A stretch of DNA of 54,464 nt from Asaia bogorensis. GTDB lineage: Bacteria; Pseudomonadota; Alphaproteobacteria; Acetobacterales; Acetobacteraceae. A program made the translations under genes and the position numbers. The DNA lies in NCBI GenBank assembly GCA_945869965.1, contig CAMBRC010000017.1:1-54464 (forward strand), in the 5' to 3' direction. The notes below the pieces were generated by a model, which saw nothing but the letters and a program-made list of their open reading frames with translations, was not told where the DNA came from and did no database searches. Below, in pieces: positions 27,501-36,065 of the stretch (its first letter is position 1; the number at the start of each line of letters is the position of its first letter).

Positions 27501-28800
27501 CCCCGATCGCGCCGGTGACCACCAGCTGGTACGGCCCGGCGATCCGGCCCAGCACATTGGCGCGCACCGCGGCATTGCCGAGCACATCGGCGGCGATCGC
27601 CACGCTGGGCGTTCCGTCGTCGGACAAGGTGATCGGCCGCGCCGGCCCGCCAACCCGGCTCAGCACCAGCGCCGCACCCGCCAGTTCGGCGGCGGTCAGT
27701 GTCAGGCCGGGCGCGTTATCGGTAAGATGCAGCGCGCCGACATGGCCGGTGCGCATCTGCCCATCAACCCCGGCCAGGTTGGCCAGGATGTCGGCGAGGC
27801 TGTCCTGGATGGTGAAATGGGCAAAGCGCGCGTCGAGCGCCGCACCGGCGGCTTGGGACGCGCTGATCAATTGCGACAGGATCACGTTCGGCGCCAGCCG
27901 CGCCAGCGCGTCGGCGCCGCTATCGAACTGCGCCGGCGTCAGCGCGATGATTCCCGACTCGCCCCCCGACTCGTCAGCGCGCAACCCAATGGTGGCGAGC
28001 CGGCCGCCAACTGCCGCCGCTTGCAACGATGGCAGCCAGGCGGCGATGTTCTCGGCGCTGTCCAGCACGGCGGTGGTCTGCGGCAGGCGGATCAGCAGGC
28101 CGGGGATGGAATTGGCCGGCATGACGTGCGCGCCGCTGGCGGTCCGGTCGATGCCGGCGACGATGCCCGCCAGGCTTGCCGCCGAGATCGGACCGGCAAA
28201 ATCAACATTGACCGGCGAGCCGATCAGCTGGATCACCTTGCTCAGCGCGGCGACATAGCTGTCGCGCAGCGGCAGGATCAGGTCGGGCCGGCCGCTATCG
28301 CTGAGCTGGAGGTCGAAGATCGACCCGATGGCCTGCAATGCGTCGATATTCGCCGCCACCACCGCTGCGGCCAGCACCAGTGTCGGCGGCGCCGGGTCGG
28401 TGAACATGATCCGGCCAAGCGATCCCGCCCGCCACAATGCCTGGATGTCCGGCAGGTGGGCGATCACATTGGCGGCGCTGTCCGCGATGATGAAGCCTGC
28501 GAACCCCGTGGCCAGCGTCGCCGTCGCCACATCGGCCGCGGCGATGCGTTGATGCAGCACGTGCGGGCCGGCAACCAGGCCCAGCACCGCGGCGTTGCTG
28601 GCGGCCAGCGCCGGCGTGGTGATGATGGCGCCATCGCCGCCGTCGCGCAGGTCTATGGCGGCGATCTTGCCGGACAGGGCCAGCGGCCGCAGCGCGTCCA
28701 ACCGGCCTGACACGGCTTCGGCGGTATCCAGGATGCGCGTTCCCGCCGCCAGCGTACCGGCGCCGAAGGCGGCTAGAGCGGCGGCAATCGTGAGGGCCAT
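24589..28800 (-). CDS. Giant repeat protein with RTX-like C-terminus, probable secreted adhesin
   Basis: 1403 residues. About ten diverged units follow the form x-V-x-D-T/S-A-A-N-V-x-A-x-L-x-x-L-Q-x-L-A-x-x-G-R-L-x-x-I-x-L-T-D, for example VADTAANVLGGLAQVQALAA and VTDSAANIQAHLAALQPLAV. Each is followed by a second half such as PYQLVVTGAI. No N-terminal signal peptide. The last 200 residues are not repetitive; NVIDGGIGSNFLVGGTDVGG and a GADTFFLDG block are RTX-like, so type I secretion is inferred. This fits the large uncharacterised beta-strand-repeat proteins of alphaproteobacteria. No secretion genes are adjacent. The start has no strong ribosome binding site. Confidence 0.85.
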   Translation of the reverse strand: MALTIAAALAAFGAGTLAAGTRILDTAEAVSGRLDALRPLALSGKIAAIDLRDGGDGAIITTPALAASNAAVLGLVAGPHVLHQRIAAADVATATLATGFAGFIIADSAANVIAHLPDIQALWRAGSLGRIMFTDPAPPTLVLAAAVVAANIDALQAIGSIFDLQLSDSGRPDLILPLRDSYVAALSKVIQLIGSPVNVDFAGPISAASLAGIVAGIDRTASGAHVMPANSIPGLLIRLPQTTAVLDSAENIAAWLPSLQAAAVGGRLATIGLRADESGGESGIIALTPAQFDSGADALARLAPNVILSQLISASQAAGAALDARFAHFTIQDSLADILANLAGVDGQMRTGHVGALHLTDNAPGLTLTAAELAGAALVLSRVGGPARPITLSDDGTPSVAIAADVLGNAAVRANVLGRIAGPYQLVVTGAIGVATASAILAENDAVLANLGRVRIAGLAADIVANLATLKTLADAGRIAAIDLLDGGVVGLGITLTTSLTYYNVLTLISSPYLNNAGTGTSGRMSASNFLLSLSTVQQGALYGSLKQVSLSNSTTPTMAVSASDLSRYLEAFTKLVNTTTPLAPYVITLTNGGTPTLALAGWQVAAPAIAVLARVSTPYKLAVTGNLGAGAAALLAGVASKVDGRVAITDFSGNVAANLAALQTLASQGRISGITLLDGGVTPLVLTPAQAASAPAVLAAIASAYQLTRNTSAAAATAPSAPFSVLTVTDSAANIQAHLAALQPLAVNGRMTSITVTGGGAVALSLTAAEVGANADALLRISNSFTIGLIGAGTPDLVLHNWQVGSSIAGLLARITTPFALTVDGPISAAGASALVAAGPAVVDQIAPGGLTIRDTPAGFAARISDMKTLVAAGAVGAIELTGGARVLSLAAADIADGQAMLALMPMPAKLSQIIAVADIAQATLAEGFSSFTVADTAANVLGGLAQVQALAASGRLGRLRFTDTAPELVVSSASIVAALDSWAAQDERPHPITLAGDNPVLTIPAAMLGDATFRANILEAVTNPSWRLAVTGRLSAADAAAIVADDGTTLAHVTGGLTVAATGSEIRENLNYLAILARRGLLGAIDMLDAGLRPLELGAAPTGDAAAALALISGSYRLDTPAGITAVETLGSLNSVAFNGFGPGAAIDIRDVPFAPSGMSFTFSGTRLRILKNDTLLATLTVTPPDGTTYSASSFYIQADATGGTTLRAVASPIAVTNTRTSTNTVVGGDFYSGAVGYLQRQFINPTGDPVNVAAGIPNVFLHGGGATGGNALQVHSGQNVIDGGIGSNFLVGGTDVGGADTFFLDGRGDGVSWGTVVNFHRGDAVTFWGWKDGVTTYDWFADGGAPGFSGATIHARLGGGTGAYDASITFAGIDLATAQGFAFIRNGVVGDTTYAYIASL

Positions 28801-28999
28801 GCGCGGTCCGGCCCCGTCAAGCCTGGGGCACGAAATGCGGGCGCTGGCGGTGAACTGGCATCAGGAGTGTCCGTTTCGGCCGGGCTCAGTGCTGCCGGCG
28901 GCGCCCCGCCCCTGATGGGGCAGTGGCGCATCATTCCTGATATTCCTTTCATTCTGGCTTCAAGAACCCACGCGCAAGCCCGGGCCGTGCCGTCGTAAG

Positions 29000-30118
29000 C
29001 TACCGCCCGAGCACCGAGGCCGCCGGGGTGAAGCTCAGGTTGAGGTCGCGCGCCACGGCCTCATAGGTGATGTGCCCGGCATGCACGTTCAGCCCGGCCA
29101 GCAGGTGCTTGTCGTCGATCAGCGCCTGGCGCCAGCCCTTCTCGGCGAGCGCCAGCGCGAAGGGCAGGGTGGCGTTGCCCAGTGCAAGGGTGGAGGTGCG
29201 CGCGACCGCCCCGGGCATGTTGGTGACGCAGTAATGCACCACGCCTTCCTCGATATAGGTCGGGTTGGAGTGGCTGGTCGGCCGGCTGGTCTCCAGGCAG
29301 CCGCCCTGGTCGATGGCGATATCCACGACCACCGAACCCGGACGCATCTGCTTCACCATGTCCCGCGTCACCAGCTTTGGCGCCGCCGCCCCCGGCACCA
29401 GCACCGCGCCGATTACCAGGTCGGCCTCGATCACCGCCGCCTCGATCGCCGCGGTGGTGGAATACAGCGTCTGAACCGCGCTGCCGAACTGCGCATCCAG
29501 CTCCTTCAGTCGGAGCAACGAGCGGTCGAAAATCGTGACATGCGCGCCGAGCCCGACCGCCATCATCGCTGCATTGGTGCCCGAGACGCCGCCACCGATG
29601 ATCACAACGCGGCCGGCCTGCACCCCCGGCACGCCGCCCAGCAGCACCCCGGCGCCGCCCGCCTCCTTTTCCAGGCAATGCGCGCCGACATGCACGCTCA
29701 TCCGCCCGGCCACCTCGCTCATCGGCGCCAGCAGCGGCAATGCGCCCCGCGCGTCGGTCACCGTCTCATAGGCGATGCAGGTGGCGCCGCAGCGCATCAA
29801 CCCCTCGGTCTGCGCCTTGTCGGCGGCGAGATGCAGGTAGGTGAACAGCACCTGGCCCTCGCGCAGCATGGCGATCTCCGCCGCCAGCGGCTCCTTCACC
29901 TTCACGATCATATCGGCGGCGGCGAACACCTCGGCGGCACTGGCCGCAATCACTGCCCCGGCGGCGCGATAGGCATCGTCGGTGAAGCCGATCGAGGCCG
30001 CGGCCCCTTGCTGGACCGTCACCTGGTGCCCACGGGAGGTAAACTCGCGCACCGCCGCGGGCGTCAGCCCCACGCGGTACTCGTGGGTCTTGATCTCCTG
30101 GGGAACGCCGATGTGCAT
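29000..30118 (-). CDS. ald: Alanine dehydrogenase
   Basis: 372 residues, normal length. It oxidises L-alanine to pyruvate and ammonia with NAD+. Motifs: MHIGVPQEIKTHEYRVGLTP, VKVKEPLAAE, LFTYLHLAADK with the catalytic His, and the Rossmann core VVIIGGGVSGTNAAMMAVGLGAHVTIFD. HSNPTYIEEGVVHYCVTNMPGAV is the standard closing region. AAAGGA precedes the start. It is divergent from the 2-hydroxyacid dehydrogenase gene (89 bp gap); 199 bp separate it from the giant repeat gene. Confidence 0.97.
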   Translation of the reverse strand: MHIGVPQEIKTHEYRVGLTPAAVREFTSRGHQVTVQQGAAASIGFTDDAYRAAGAVIAASAAEVFAAADMIVKVKEPLAAEIAMLREGQVLFTYLHLAADKAQTEGLMRCGATCIAYETVTDARGALPLLAPMSEVAGRMSVHVGAHCLEKEAGGAGVLLGGVPGVQAGRVVIIGGGVSGTNAAMMAVGLGAHVTIFDRSLLRLKELDAQFGSAVQTLYSTTAAIEAAVIEADLVIGAVLVPGAAAPKLVTRDMVKQMRPGSVVVDIAIDQGGCLETSRPTSHSNPTYIEEGVVHYCVTNMPGAVARTSTLALGNATLPFALALAEKGWRQALIDDKHLLAGLNVHAGHITYEAVARDLNLSFTPAASVLGR

Positions 30119-30207
30119 GATGGGTCCTTTTTGCGATGCAGCATGTTGCGGGCCGCCACACGGCTGATAGCCTGTCGCCCGGCATCAGGCAAAGTAGCAG
30201 GACGATG

Positions 30208-31149
30208 ATGAACGCCATGAAAAAACCTCAGGTGGTCCATCTCGGATCGGAAATCGCGCTGTGCTCCGCACGCTACCAGCCGCATTTCGACCTGCAGGTG
30301 CTGGCCGACGGCACTGTTCCCGCCGGTTTCGCCGGCCGCCACGCCACCGCCCTCATCGCCGCTGCCCCAGTGCCGGCCGAGGTGATCGCCGCCCTGCCGG
30401 CGCTGCGCCTGATCGCGGTCTATGGCGTGGGCTACGACAAGGTCGATCTCGCCGCCGCCCGCGCCCGCGGCATCGCCGTCACCAACACGCCGGGGCCGAC
30501 CGATGGCTGCGTGGCCGACATGGCCTTCGCCCTGTTGCTCGCCGCCGCCCGCGGCATCGTCAGCGGCGACCGCTTCGTGCGCGACGGCAAATGGCAGTCC
30601 GGCAGCTATCCCCTGATGCCGCGCCTGCATTCCCGCCCGATGGGCATCCTCGGCATGGGCCGCATCGGCCAGGCCATCGCCAAGCGCGCCGCCGCCTTCG
30701 ATATGAAGGTGCTTTACCACAACCGCCGTCCAGTGCCCGGCTCGCCCTATGCGTATCGCGACTCCGTGCTGGCGCTGGCGCAGGATTGCGAACTGCTGAT
30801 GGTCGCCTGCCCAGGCGGCGAGGCCACGCGCGGCCTGGTCAATGCCGAAATCCTGCGCGCCCTCGGCCAGCGCGGCATCGTCGTCAACATTGCCCGCGGC
30901 AGCATCATCGACGAGCCCGCCCTGATCGCCGCCTTGCGCGATGGCACCATCGCCGCCGCCGGGCTGGACGTCTTCGACCACGAACCCGCCGTTCCCGCCG
31001 AACTCATGTCCCTCGGCAACGCCGTGCTGATGCCCCATCGCGGCGGCGGCACCGTCGAGACCTGGGAAGAATGCGCTGACATGGTGATCGCCAACCTGCA
31101 CGCCCATTTCACCGGCGCGCCATTGCCCACCCCGATCCCCGCCAATTGA
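30208..31149 (+). CDS. D-2-hydroxyacid dehydrogenase (hydroxypyruvate/glyoxylate reductase-like)
   Basis: 313 residues from ATG 30208 (AGGA 5 nt upstream; ATG 30205 is the alternative). The Rossmann site is GILGMGRIGQAIAKRAAAFDMKVLYHNRR, the catalytic Arg is in VNIARGSIID, the Glu in LDVFDHEP, and the His in MPHRGGG. The Arg pair after the dinucleotide fold suggests NADPH preference. In this family such enzymes reduce glyoxylate, hydroxypyruvate or similar acids. It stands alone between ald and the AT-rich repeats. Confidence 0.93.
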   Translation: MNAMKKPQVVHLGSEIALCSARYQPHFDLQVLADGTVPAGFAGRHATALIAAAPVPAEVIAALPALRLIAVYGVGYDKVDLAAARARGIAVTNTPGPTDGCVADMAFALLLAAARGIVSGDRFVRDGKWQSGSYPLMPRLHSRPMGILGMGRIGQAIAKRAAAFDMKVLYHNRRPVPGSPYAYRDSVLALAQDCELLMVACPGGEATRGLVNAEILRALGQRGIVVNIARGSIIDEPALIAALRDGTIAAAGLDVFDHEPAVPAELMSLGNAVLMPHRGGGTVETWEECADMVIANLHAHFTGAPLPTPIPAN

Positions 31150-31231
31150 CACCCGCCCCTCGCGGCCTCCTACTCTGTCGCAAACAGGCCGGGCAGCGGC
31201 GCCGACGCTGCTACAAGGGGTAAGCAAGAAT

Positions 31232-31360
31232 CTTCTTTTTTTGTAGAAAAAGAAGCAAAAAGACTTTCATCAATTTGCCGGCCGAGATACCCGGTCTCCC
31301 TTGGGAAGCCGAACGCCATCGGATAAAGTTTTTTTGCTTCTTTTTGTTCACAAAAAGAAG
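31232..31360. repeat. AT-rich hairpin repeats 8 and 9, inverted pair
   Basis: Left arm 31232-31270 (A-type, with TAGA in the loop, degenerate) and right arm 31321-31360 (GGATAAAGTTTTTTTGCTTC then the GTTCAC loop). The spacer is 50 bp and carries no gene. It lies between two rightward genes. Confidence 0.87.
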
Positions 31361-31383
31361 ACTTTTTCTGGAGCATCTGACCC

Positions 31384-32538
31384 ATGTCCCTCTTCGAAAA
31401 AACCGCCATCACCGGCATCGGCGAAACCGCCCACGGCCGCGGCCTGCAACACGGCAGCGCCTTGTCGCTCCAGATGCAGGCCGCGCTGGCCGCCATCGCC
31501 GACGCCGGCCTCAGCCCGCGCGACATCGACGGCGTCATCCCGGTCGCCACCGGCGCCGCCGTCGCCGAGGACTTCATCACCAATTTCGGCATCCCCGACC
31601 TGCGCTTTTCCGCCATCACGCCGATGGGCGGCGCGTCTTGCGTAGCCGCGATCCAGGCCGCGGCGGCGGCGATTGCCACCGGCATCTGCCGCCACGTCCT
31701 GTTGCCGATCGGCCGCACCGGCTATTCCGGCACCCGCATCGGCGCGCGCGTCCATGAGATGCCGCAATTCCGCACCATCGGCGAATTCGAACTGCCGCTC
31801 GGCAACATCGCCCCGGCCCAGATCTACGCCCCGATGGCCCGCCGCCACATGGAGCTCTACGGGACCACCAGCCGCCAGCTCGCTGAAATCGCCGTCACCA
31901 CTCGCCGCCACGCCATCCTCAACGGCAACGCCGCGATGACCAAGCCTCTGACAATCGAGGACCACCAGGCCAGCCGCATGATCGCCGACCCGTTCCACCT
32001 GTTCGACTGCTCGCTGGAAAGCGACGGCGGTGCCGCGGTCGTGGTCAGCAGCGCCGCCGCCGCAAGCGACCTGCGCCAGCCGCGCGTCCTCGTCATGGGC
32101 GTCGCCGAGGGCCATCCGGACTCGCCCAGCGTCATCACCCAGCGCCCGGACATCCTGAAGATCGGCCTCGCCAAGGCCGCCCCCCGCGCCTTCGCCATGG
32201 CGGGCGTCAAACCCGCCGATATCCAGGTGGCGGAAATCTACGACTGCTTCACTTACGTCGTCCTGCGCCAGCTGGAGGAAATCGGCTTCTGCGCCCAGGG
32301 CGAAGGCGGCGCCTTCGTCGAGAACGGCGCGCTCGCCCTCGGCGGCCGCCTCCCGGTCAACACGCATGGCGGCCTGCTATCCCAGGCCCACCTCGCTGGC
32401 ATGAACCACATCGTCGAACTGGTCCGCCAGTTGCGCGGCCACGGCAAGGCGGCCCAGGTCCCCGGCGCCACGCTCGGCCTCGTCACCGGCTACGGCGACA
32501 TGGGCGACGGCTCGATCGCCATCATGCGGAGGGGTTAG
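31384..32538 (+). CDS. Thiolase-like protein of the SCP2/lipid-transfer class, lacking the usual Cys
   Basis: 384 residues. Thiolase-fold signs are the N-terminal TAITGIGET, a GDTV-like half repeat and NTHGG at 326-330 with its conserved His. The stretch that in thiolases carries the nucleophile (A-C-A-S-G) reads GGASC at 82-86, so Cys86 is one residue off and the classical Cys is absent. The CxG motif near the C-terminus reads TGYGDMGDGS. This pattern occurs in thiolase-like partners of DUF35 proteins, such as Ltp2-type aldolases. The DUF35 gene follows after 4 nt, so a complex is likely. Confidence 0.85.
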   Translation: MSLFEKTAITGIGETAHGRGLQHGSALSLQMQAALAAIADAGLSPRDIDGVIPVATGAAVAEDFITNFGIPDLRFSAITPMGGASCVAAIQAAAAAIATGICRHVLLPIGRTGYSGTRIGARVHEMPQFRTIGEFELPLGNIAPAQIYAPMARRHMELYGTTSRQLAEIAVTTRRHAILNGNAAMTKPLTIEDHQASRMIADPFHLFDCSLESDGGAAVVVSSAAAASDLRQPRVLVMGVAEGHPDSPSVITQRPDILKIGLAKAAPRAFAMAGVKPADIQVAEIYDCFTYVVLRQLEEIGFCAQGEGGAFVENGALALGGRLPVNTHGGLLSQAHLAGMNHIVELVRQLRGHGKAAQVPGATLGLVTGYGDMGDGSIAIMRRG

Positions 32539-32542
32539 GCCG

Positions 32543-32959
32543 ATGAGCGAAACCTTCACCAAACCTGTCCCGAACCCCAGCCCGGACACCCAACCCTACT
32601 GGGACGGCCTGGCCCGCGGCGAATTCCTGATCCAGCGTTGCAAGGACTGCGGCAAGCTGCGCCACTACCCCCGCCCGGTCTGCGACGGCTGCTGGTCGAT
32701 GGCACATGACTGGGCCCCCGCCAGCGGCCGCGCCACCGTGCAGTCCTGGACCGTCTGCCACCACCCGTTCCACATCGGCTTCAAGGCCGAATCGCCATAC
32801 GTGCTGGTCACCGTGGACCTCGCCGAAGGGGTGCGCGCCATGGGCCAGTTGCGTGACATGGACCCGGCGGGGCTGCGCCTGGGCCTGGCGATGGAATTGG
32901 GCTTCGAACGCAGCGCCGAAGGCCCGGTCCTGCCGGTGTTCCGCCCGGCGCGCCAGTGA
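32543..32959 (+). CDS. DUF35 OB-fold / zinc-ribbon partner of the thiolase-like protein
   Basis: 138 residues, GGAGGGG upstream. Four Cys at 33, 36, 47 and 50 (CKDCGK ... CDGC) form a rubredoxin-like zinc ribbon, followed by an OB fold (PYVLVTVDLAEGVRAMGQL). DUF35 proteins bind and shape acyl-CoA-processing thiolase-like enzymes; with Ltp2-like partners they form retro-aldolases in steroid side-chain breakdown. It is 4 nt after the thiolase-like gene. The exact acyl substrate is unknown. Confidence 0.92.
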   Translation: MSETFTKPVPNPSPDTQPYWDGLARGEFLIQRCKDCGKLRHYPRPVCDGCWSMAHDWAPASGRATVQSWTVCHHPFHIGFKAESPYVLVTVDLAEGVRAMGQLRDMDPAGLRLGLAMELGFERSAEGPVLPVFRPARQ

Positions 32960-33101
32960 CCCGCAGGTATCCGGCCCAAGCTGTTGAATATGAAGATAAT
33001 GTGAATCCGCTGTCATAGCGCGTTACAATCGCCGTGCGGCGGTTTCTCGATACGCCTGAAAAAATTTCGCTGGCGCCTTGGTTTCGTTACGCATTGTCCT
33101 G

Positions 33102-33130
33102 TTGACGGAACCCGCTCGCCCGTTCATATG
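33102..33130 (+). promoter_or_regulatory. Likely sigma-70 promoter of the ABC importer operon
   Basis: TTGACG (33102-33107), 17-bp spacer, CATATG (33125-33130). It lies before the inverted repeat and the solute-binding gene. The -35 box is close to consensus; the -10 is weak. Confidence 0.5.
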
Positions 33131-33144
33131 CGTAACGTGCATGG

Positions 33145-33192
33145 CTGTCTCCACCTGGGAGATGCGCGAGAACCGCGCGTCGCTGGAGACAG
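33145..33192 (+). promoter_or_regulatory. Long leader hairpin before the solute-binding gene
   Basis: A perfect 9-bp inverted repeat CTGTCTCCA / TGGAGACAG (33145-33153 and 33184-33192) encloses a second stem GCGCG/CGCGC. It ends 24 nt before the ATG at 33216. It could be an operator or an mRNA structure that controls translation; no known riboswitch class is recognised. Confidence 0.55.
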
Positions 33193-33215
33193 ACCGGTTT
33201 CAGATGGGGGCTCAC

Positions 33216-35018
33216 ATGAACGAGCAAGATCTTCGACAGATGATCGCGGGAGTCCGGTCCGGCCGGATGGACCGCCGATCGTTCGTGCGGCGCTTGGCTG
33301 CGTTCGGCATCACCGCGCCGATCGCAACCCAGCTGCTCGCCAATTCCGGCGTAGCGATGGCGCAGACCGCCAGCCAGATCGCCAGCGCGTACCCCGGCAC
33401 CAAGCGCGGCGGCGGCGGCGCGCTCAAAGTGCTGTGGTGGCAGGCCGCCACCCTGCTCAACCCGCATTTCGCCTCTGGCACCAAGGACCAGGACGGCAGC
33501 CGCATCTTCTACGAGCCGCTGGCGGCCTGGGACGGCGACGGCAACCTGAAGCCAATCCTCGCCGCGATGATCCCGTCGCGCGAGAATGGCGGCTTGGCCG
33601 CCGACGGCAAATCGGTGACCTGGAAGCTGAAACCCGGCGTGAAATGGCATGACGGCAAGCCCTTCACCGCCGACGACGTGGTGTTCAACTGGCAATACGC
33701 CTCCGACCCCGCCACCGCCGCGATCACCAGCGGCAGCTACAAGGACGTTGTCGCCGAGAAAATCGACGACCTCACCGTCCGCGTGAACTTCAAGATCCCG
33801 CAGCCGTTCTGGGCCGACTCCTTCGTCGGCGCGACCGGCATGATCATCCCCAAGCATCTGTTCCAGGACTTTACGGGCGCGAAATCGCGCGATGCGCCGA
33901 CCAACCTCAAGCCGGTGGGCACCGGCCCCTACAAGTACAAGGATTTCCGCCCGGGCGACACGGTGCTGGGCGAGATCAACATGGACTACCACATGCCCAA
34001 CCGGCCGTTCTTCGACAGCATCGAGATGAAAGGCGGCGGCGATGCCGTTTCGGCCGCCCGTGCCGTGCTGCAAACCGGCGAATACGACTTCGGCTGGAAC
34101 CTCCAGGTGGAGGACGAGGTGCTGCTGCGCCTGGAACGCGGCGGCAAGGGCAAGGTCCAGATCACCGAAGGTGCGGGTTGCGAGCATCTGCAGCTCAACA
34201 ACACCGACCCCTGGACCGAGGTGGACGGCGAGCGCTCCAGCATGAAGACCAAGCACCCGTCGCTGACCGACCCCGCGGTGCGCGAAGCGATGGCCCTGCT
34301 GATCGACCGCAAGTCGATCCAGGAATTCATCTATGGCCGCACCGGCGTGGCGACCTCCAACTGGGTCAACAACCCGCCGCGGTTCCGCTCACCCAACACC
34401 AGCTTCGAGTTCAACATCGACAAGGCCAATGCCCTGCTCGACAAGGCCGGCTGGGTTCGTGGCGCGGACGGCATCCGCGCCAAGGGTGCCGTCAAGTTGA
34501 AATACGTCTACCAGACCTCGATCAACCAGCCGCGCCAGAAGACCCAGGCGATCATCAAGCAGGCCTGCGCCAAAGCCGGCATCGAGATCGAGATCAAGTC
34601 GGTGGTCGCCTCGGTGTTCTTCTCCTCGGACCTGGCCAACCCCGACAACTATCCGAAATTCTACTCCGACCTGCAGATGTACAACACCGGGCCCGGCCAG
34701 CCCGACCCCGCCGTGTGGCTGCAGCTTGGCCTCACCAACCAGATCGCCTCCAAGGAGAACAAGTGGCAGGGCCGCAACCCGATGCGCTGGAGCAACGCCG
34801 AGTTCGACAAGCTGCTGACCGCGGCGGACACCGAACTCGATGCGGTGAAGCGCGTCGCCATGCTGATCGCCTGCAACGATCTGATGGTCAAGCACCAGGC
34901 CGTGATCCCGATCGTCTACCGCCCCGGCGTGACCGGGATCAGCAACAAGCTGCAAGCCAAGACCAGCGGCTGGGACAGCAACTTCTACGATCTGTCCGAC
35001 TGGTACATGACCGCCTGA
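33216..35018 (+). CDS. ABC transporter substrate-binding protein, family 5 (dipeptide/oligopeptide type), Tat-like signal
   Basis: 600 residues from ATG 33216 (GGGG upstream; ATG 33204 possible). A twin-arginine signal MDRRSFVRRLAAFG lies near 18-31, cleaved after about AMAQ (residue 50). The SBP_bac_5 fold shows RIFYEPLAAWDGDGNLKP, KLKPGVKWHDGKPFTADDVVFNW, TGPYKYKDF and AMALLIDRKSIQEFIYG. Such proteins bind peptides, nickel complexes or sugars and deliver them to the permeases encoded next. The unusual Tat-style signal suggests folding before export. The ligand cannot be named. Confidence 0.95.
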   Translation: MNEQDLRQMIAGVRSGRMDRRSFVRRLAAFGITAPIATQLLANSGVAMAQTASQIASAYPGTKRGGGGALKVLWWQAATLLNPHFASGTKDQDGSRIFYEPLAAWDGDGNLKPILAAMIPSRENGGLAADGKSVTWKLKPGVKWHDGKPFTADDVVFNWQYASDPATAAITSGSYKDVVAEKIDDLTVRVNFKIPQPFWADSFVGATGMIIPKHLFQDFTGAKSRDAPTNLKPVGTGPYKYKDFRPGDTVLGEINMDYHMPNRPFFDSIEMKGGGDAVSAARAVLQTGEYDFGWNLQVEDEVLLRLERGGKGKVQITEGAGCEHLQLNNTDPWTEVDGERSSMKTKHPSLTDPAVREAMALLIDRKSIQEFIYGRTGVATSNWVNNPPRFRSPNTSFEFNIDKANALLDKAGWVRGADGIRAKGAVKLKYVYQTSINQPRQKTQAIIKQACAKAGIEIEIKSVVASVFFSSDLANPDNYPKFYSDLQMYNTGPGQPDPAVWLQLGLTNQIASKENKWQGRNPMRWSNAEFDKLLTAADTELDAVKRVAMLIACNDLMVKHQAVIPIVYRPGVTGISNKLQAKTSGWDSNFYDLSDWYMTA

Positions 35019-35102
35019 GCCTGTCTGTGTCGGCCTGACCGCCACCGCCGGAAGGGGATTTCGTGTCCGCTTTCGGCGATGGTTCTTTTACTGGAGTAAT
35101 TC

Positions 35103-36065
35103 GTGTCCCGCGCCTATCTGCTGCGACGCATCCTGTTGGCGATTCCGGCCCTTCTGGGGATCAGCTTGGTGCTGTTCTCTGTGCTTGCCTTGGCGCCGGG
35201 TGACCCGTTCGAGGAACTGACACTCAACCCCAACGTGCCGCCCGAAGTGCGGATGCGCTTGCGGGCGTCGTTGGGGCTCGATGATCCCGTTTATCTGCGC
35301 TACTTCCATTGGCTGTTCGCGATGCTGCGGGGCGACTGGGGATTTTCTTTCGTCAGCCGTATCGATGTCGACCAGCTGATCCTCCAGCGCGTGCCCACCA
35401 CGGTGGCGGTGATCGGCGCCGCCCAGCTCCTGGCGCTCCTGGTCGCGGTGCCTGTGGGCGTCCTGGCCGCCGCCCGGCCCTATTCCGTGTTCGACAAAAT
35501 CGCCAACACCATGGCCTTCGTTGGCTTCTCGCTGCCGACCTTCTTTACCGGGCTGCTGCTGATCCTGCTGTTTTCAGTCTATCTCGACTGGCTGCCGATG
35601 GTCTACCAGTCGACCCTGCGGGAGACCGGTTGGGCCTGGTGGGTGGCGCAGATCAAGCAGTCGCTGATGCCAATCATGGTGCTCGGCCTGTTCCAGGGCG
35701 CATCCCTGGTGCGTTACGTCCGTTCCTCGGTGCTCGACGTCATCAAGCTCGATTACGTGGTCACCGCACGTTCCAAGGGCATCGGCAATCGGAAGGTCCT
35801 GGTGCGCCATGTCGTGCGCAACGCTCTGATCCCGGTGGTCACCCTGGTGGCCTTGCAAATGCCCATCGTGTTCGGCGGCGCCATCGTCACCGAACAGATT
35901 TTCCGCATCCCCGGCATCGGCTCGCTGTTGATCACCGCCATCCTCGGCAACGACACGCCGGTGGTGATGGGGGTGACCTTCGTTTTCGCCTGTCTCGTTG
36001 TCCTCTTCAACCTGATTGCAGATATCATTTATGGCTGGCTCGACCCCCGCATCTCTTTCCGCTGA
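35103..36065 (+). CDS. ABC transporter permease, DppB/OppB type
   Basis: 320 residues from GTG 35103 with GGAG upstream. Six membrane helices are visible, starting LLRRILLAIPALLGISLVLF, and the family EAA loop near residues 225-245 (DYVVTARSKGIGNRKVLVRHVVRNALIPV). The AxxxKGI box contacts the ATPase. It overlaps the next permease gene by 35 bp. It is the first of two membrane subunits of the importer. Confidence 0.96.
   Translation: MSRAYLLRRILLAIPALLGISLVLFSVLALAPGDPFEELTLNPNVPPEVRMRLRASLGLDDPVYLRYFHWLFAMLRGDWGFSFVSRIDVDQLILQRVPTTVAVIGAAQLLALLVAVPVGVLAAARPYSVFDKIANTMAFVGFSLPTFFTGLLLILLFSVYLDWLPMVYQSTLRETGWAWWVAQIKQSLMPIMVLGLFQGASLVRYVRSSVLDVIKLDYVVTARSKGIGNRKVLVRHVVRNALIPVVTLVALQMPIVFGGAIVTEQIFRIPGIGSLLITAILGNDTPVVMGVTFVFACLVVLFNLIADIIYGWLDPRISFR

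Noticed and set aside
24730..28710. A 1326-codon open frame on the plus strand
   Set aside because: It lies exactly opposite the repeat protein gene and gives Gly/Arg-rich, repeat-poor sequence. It is the complement shadow of high-GC coding.
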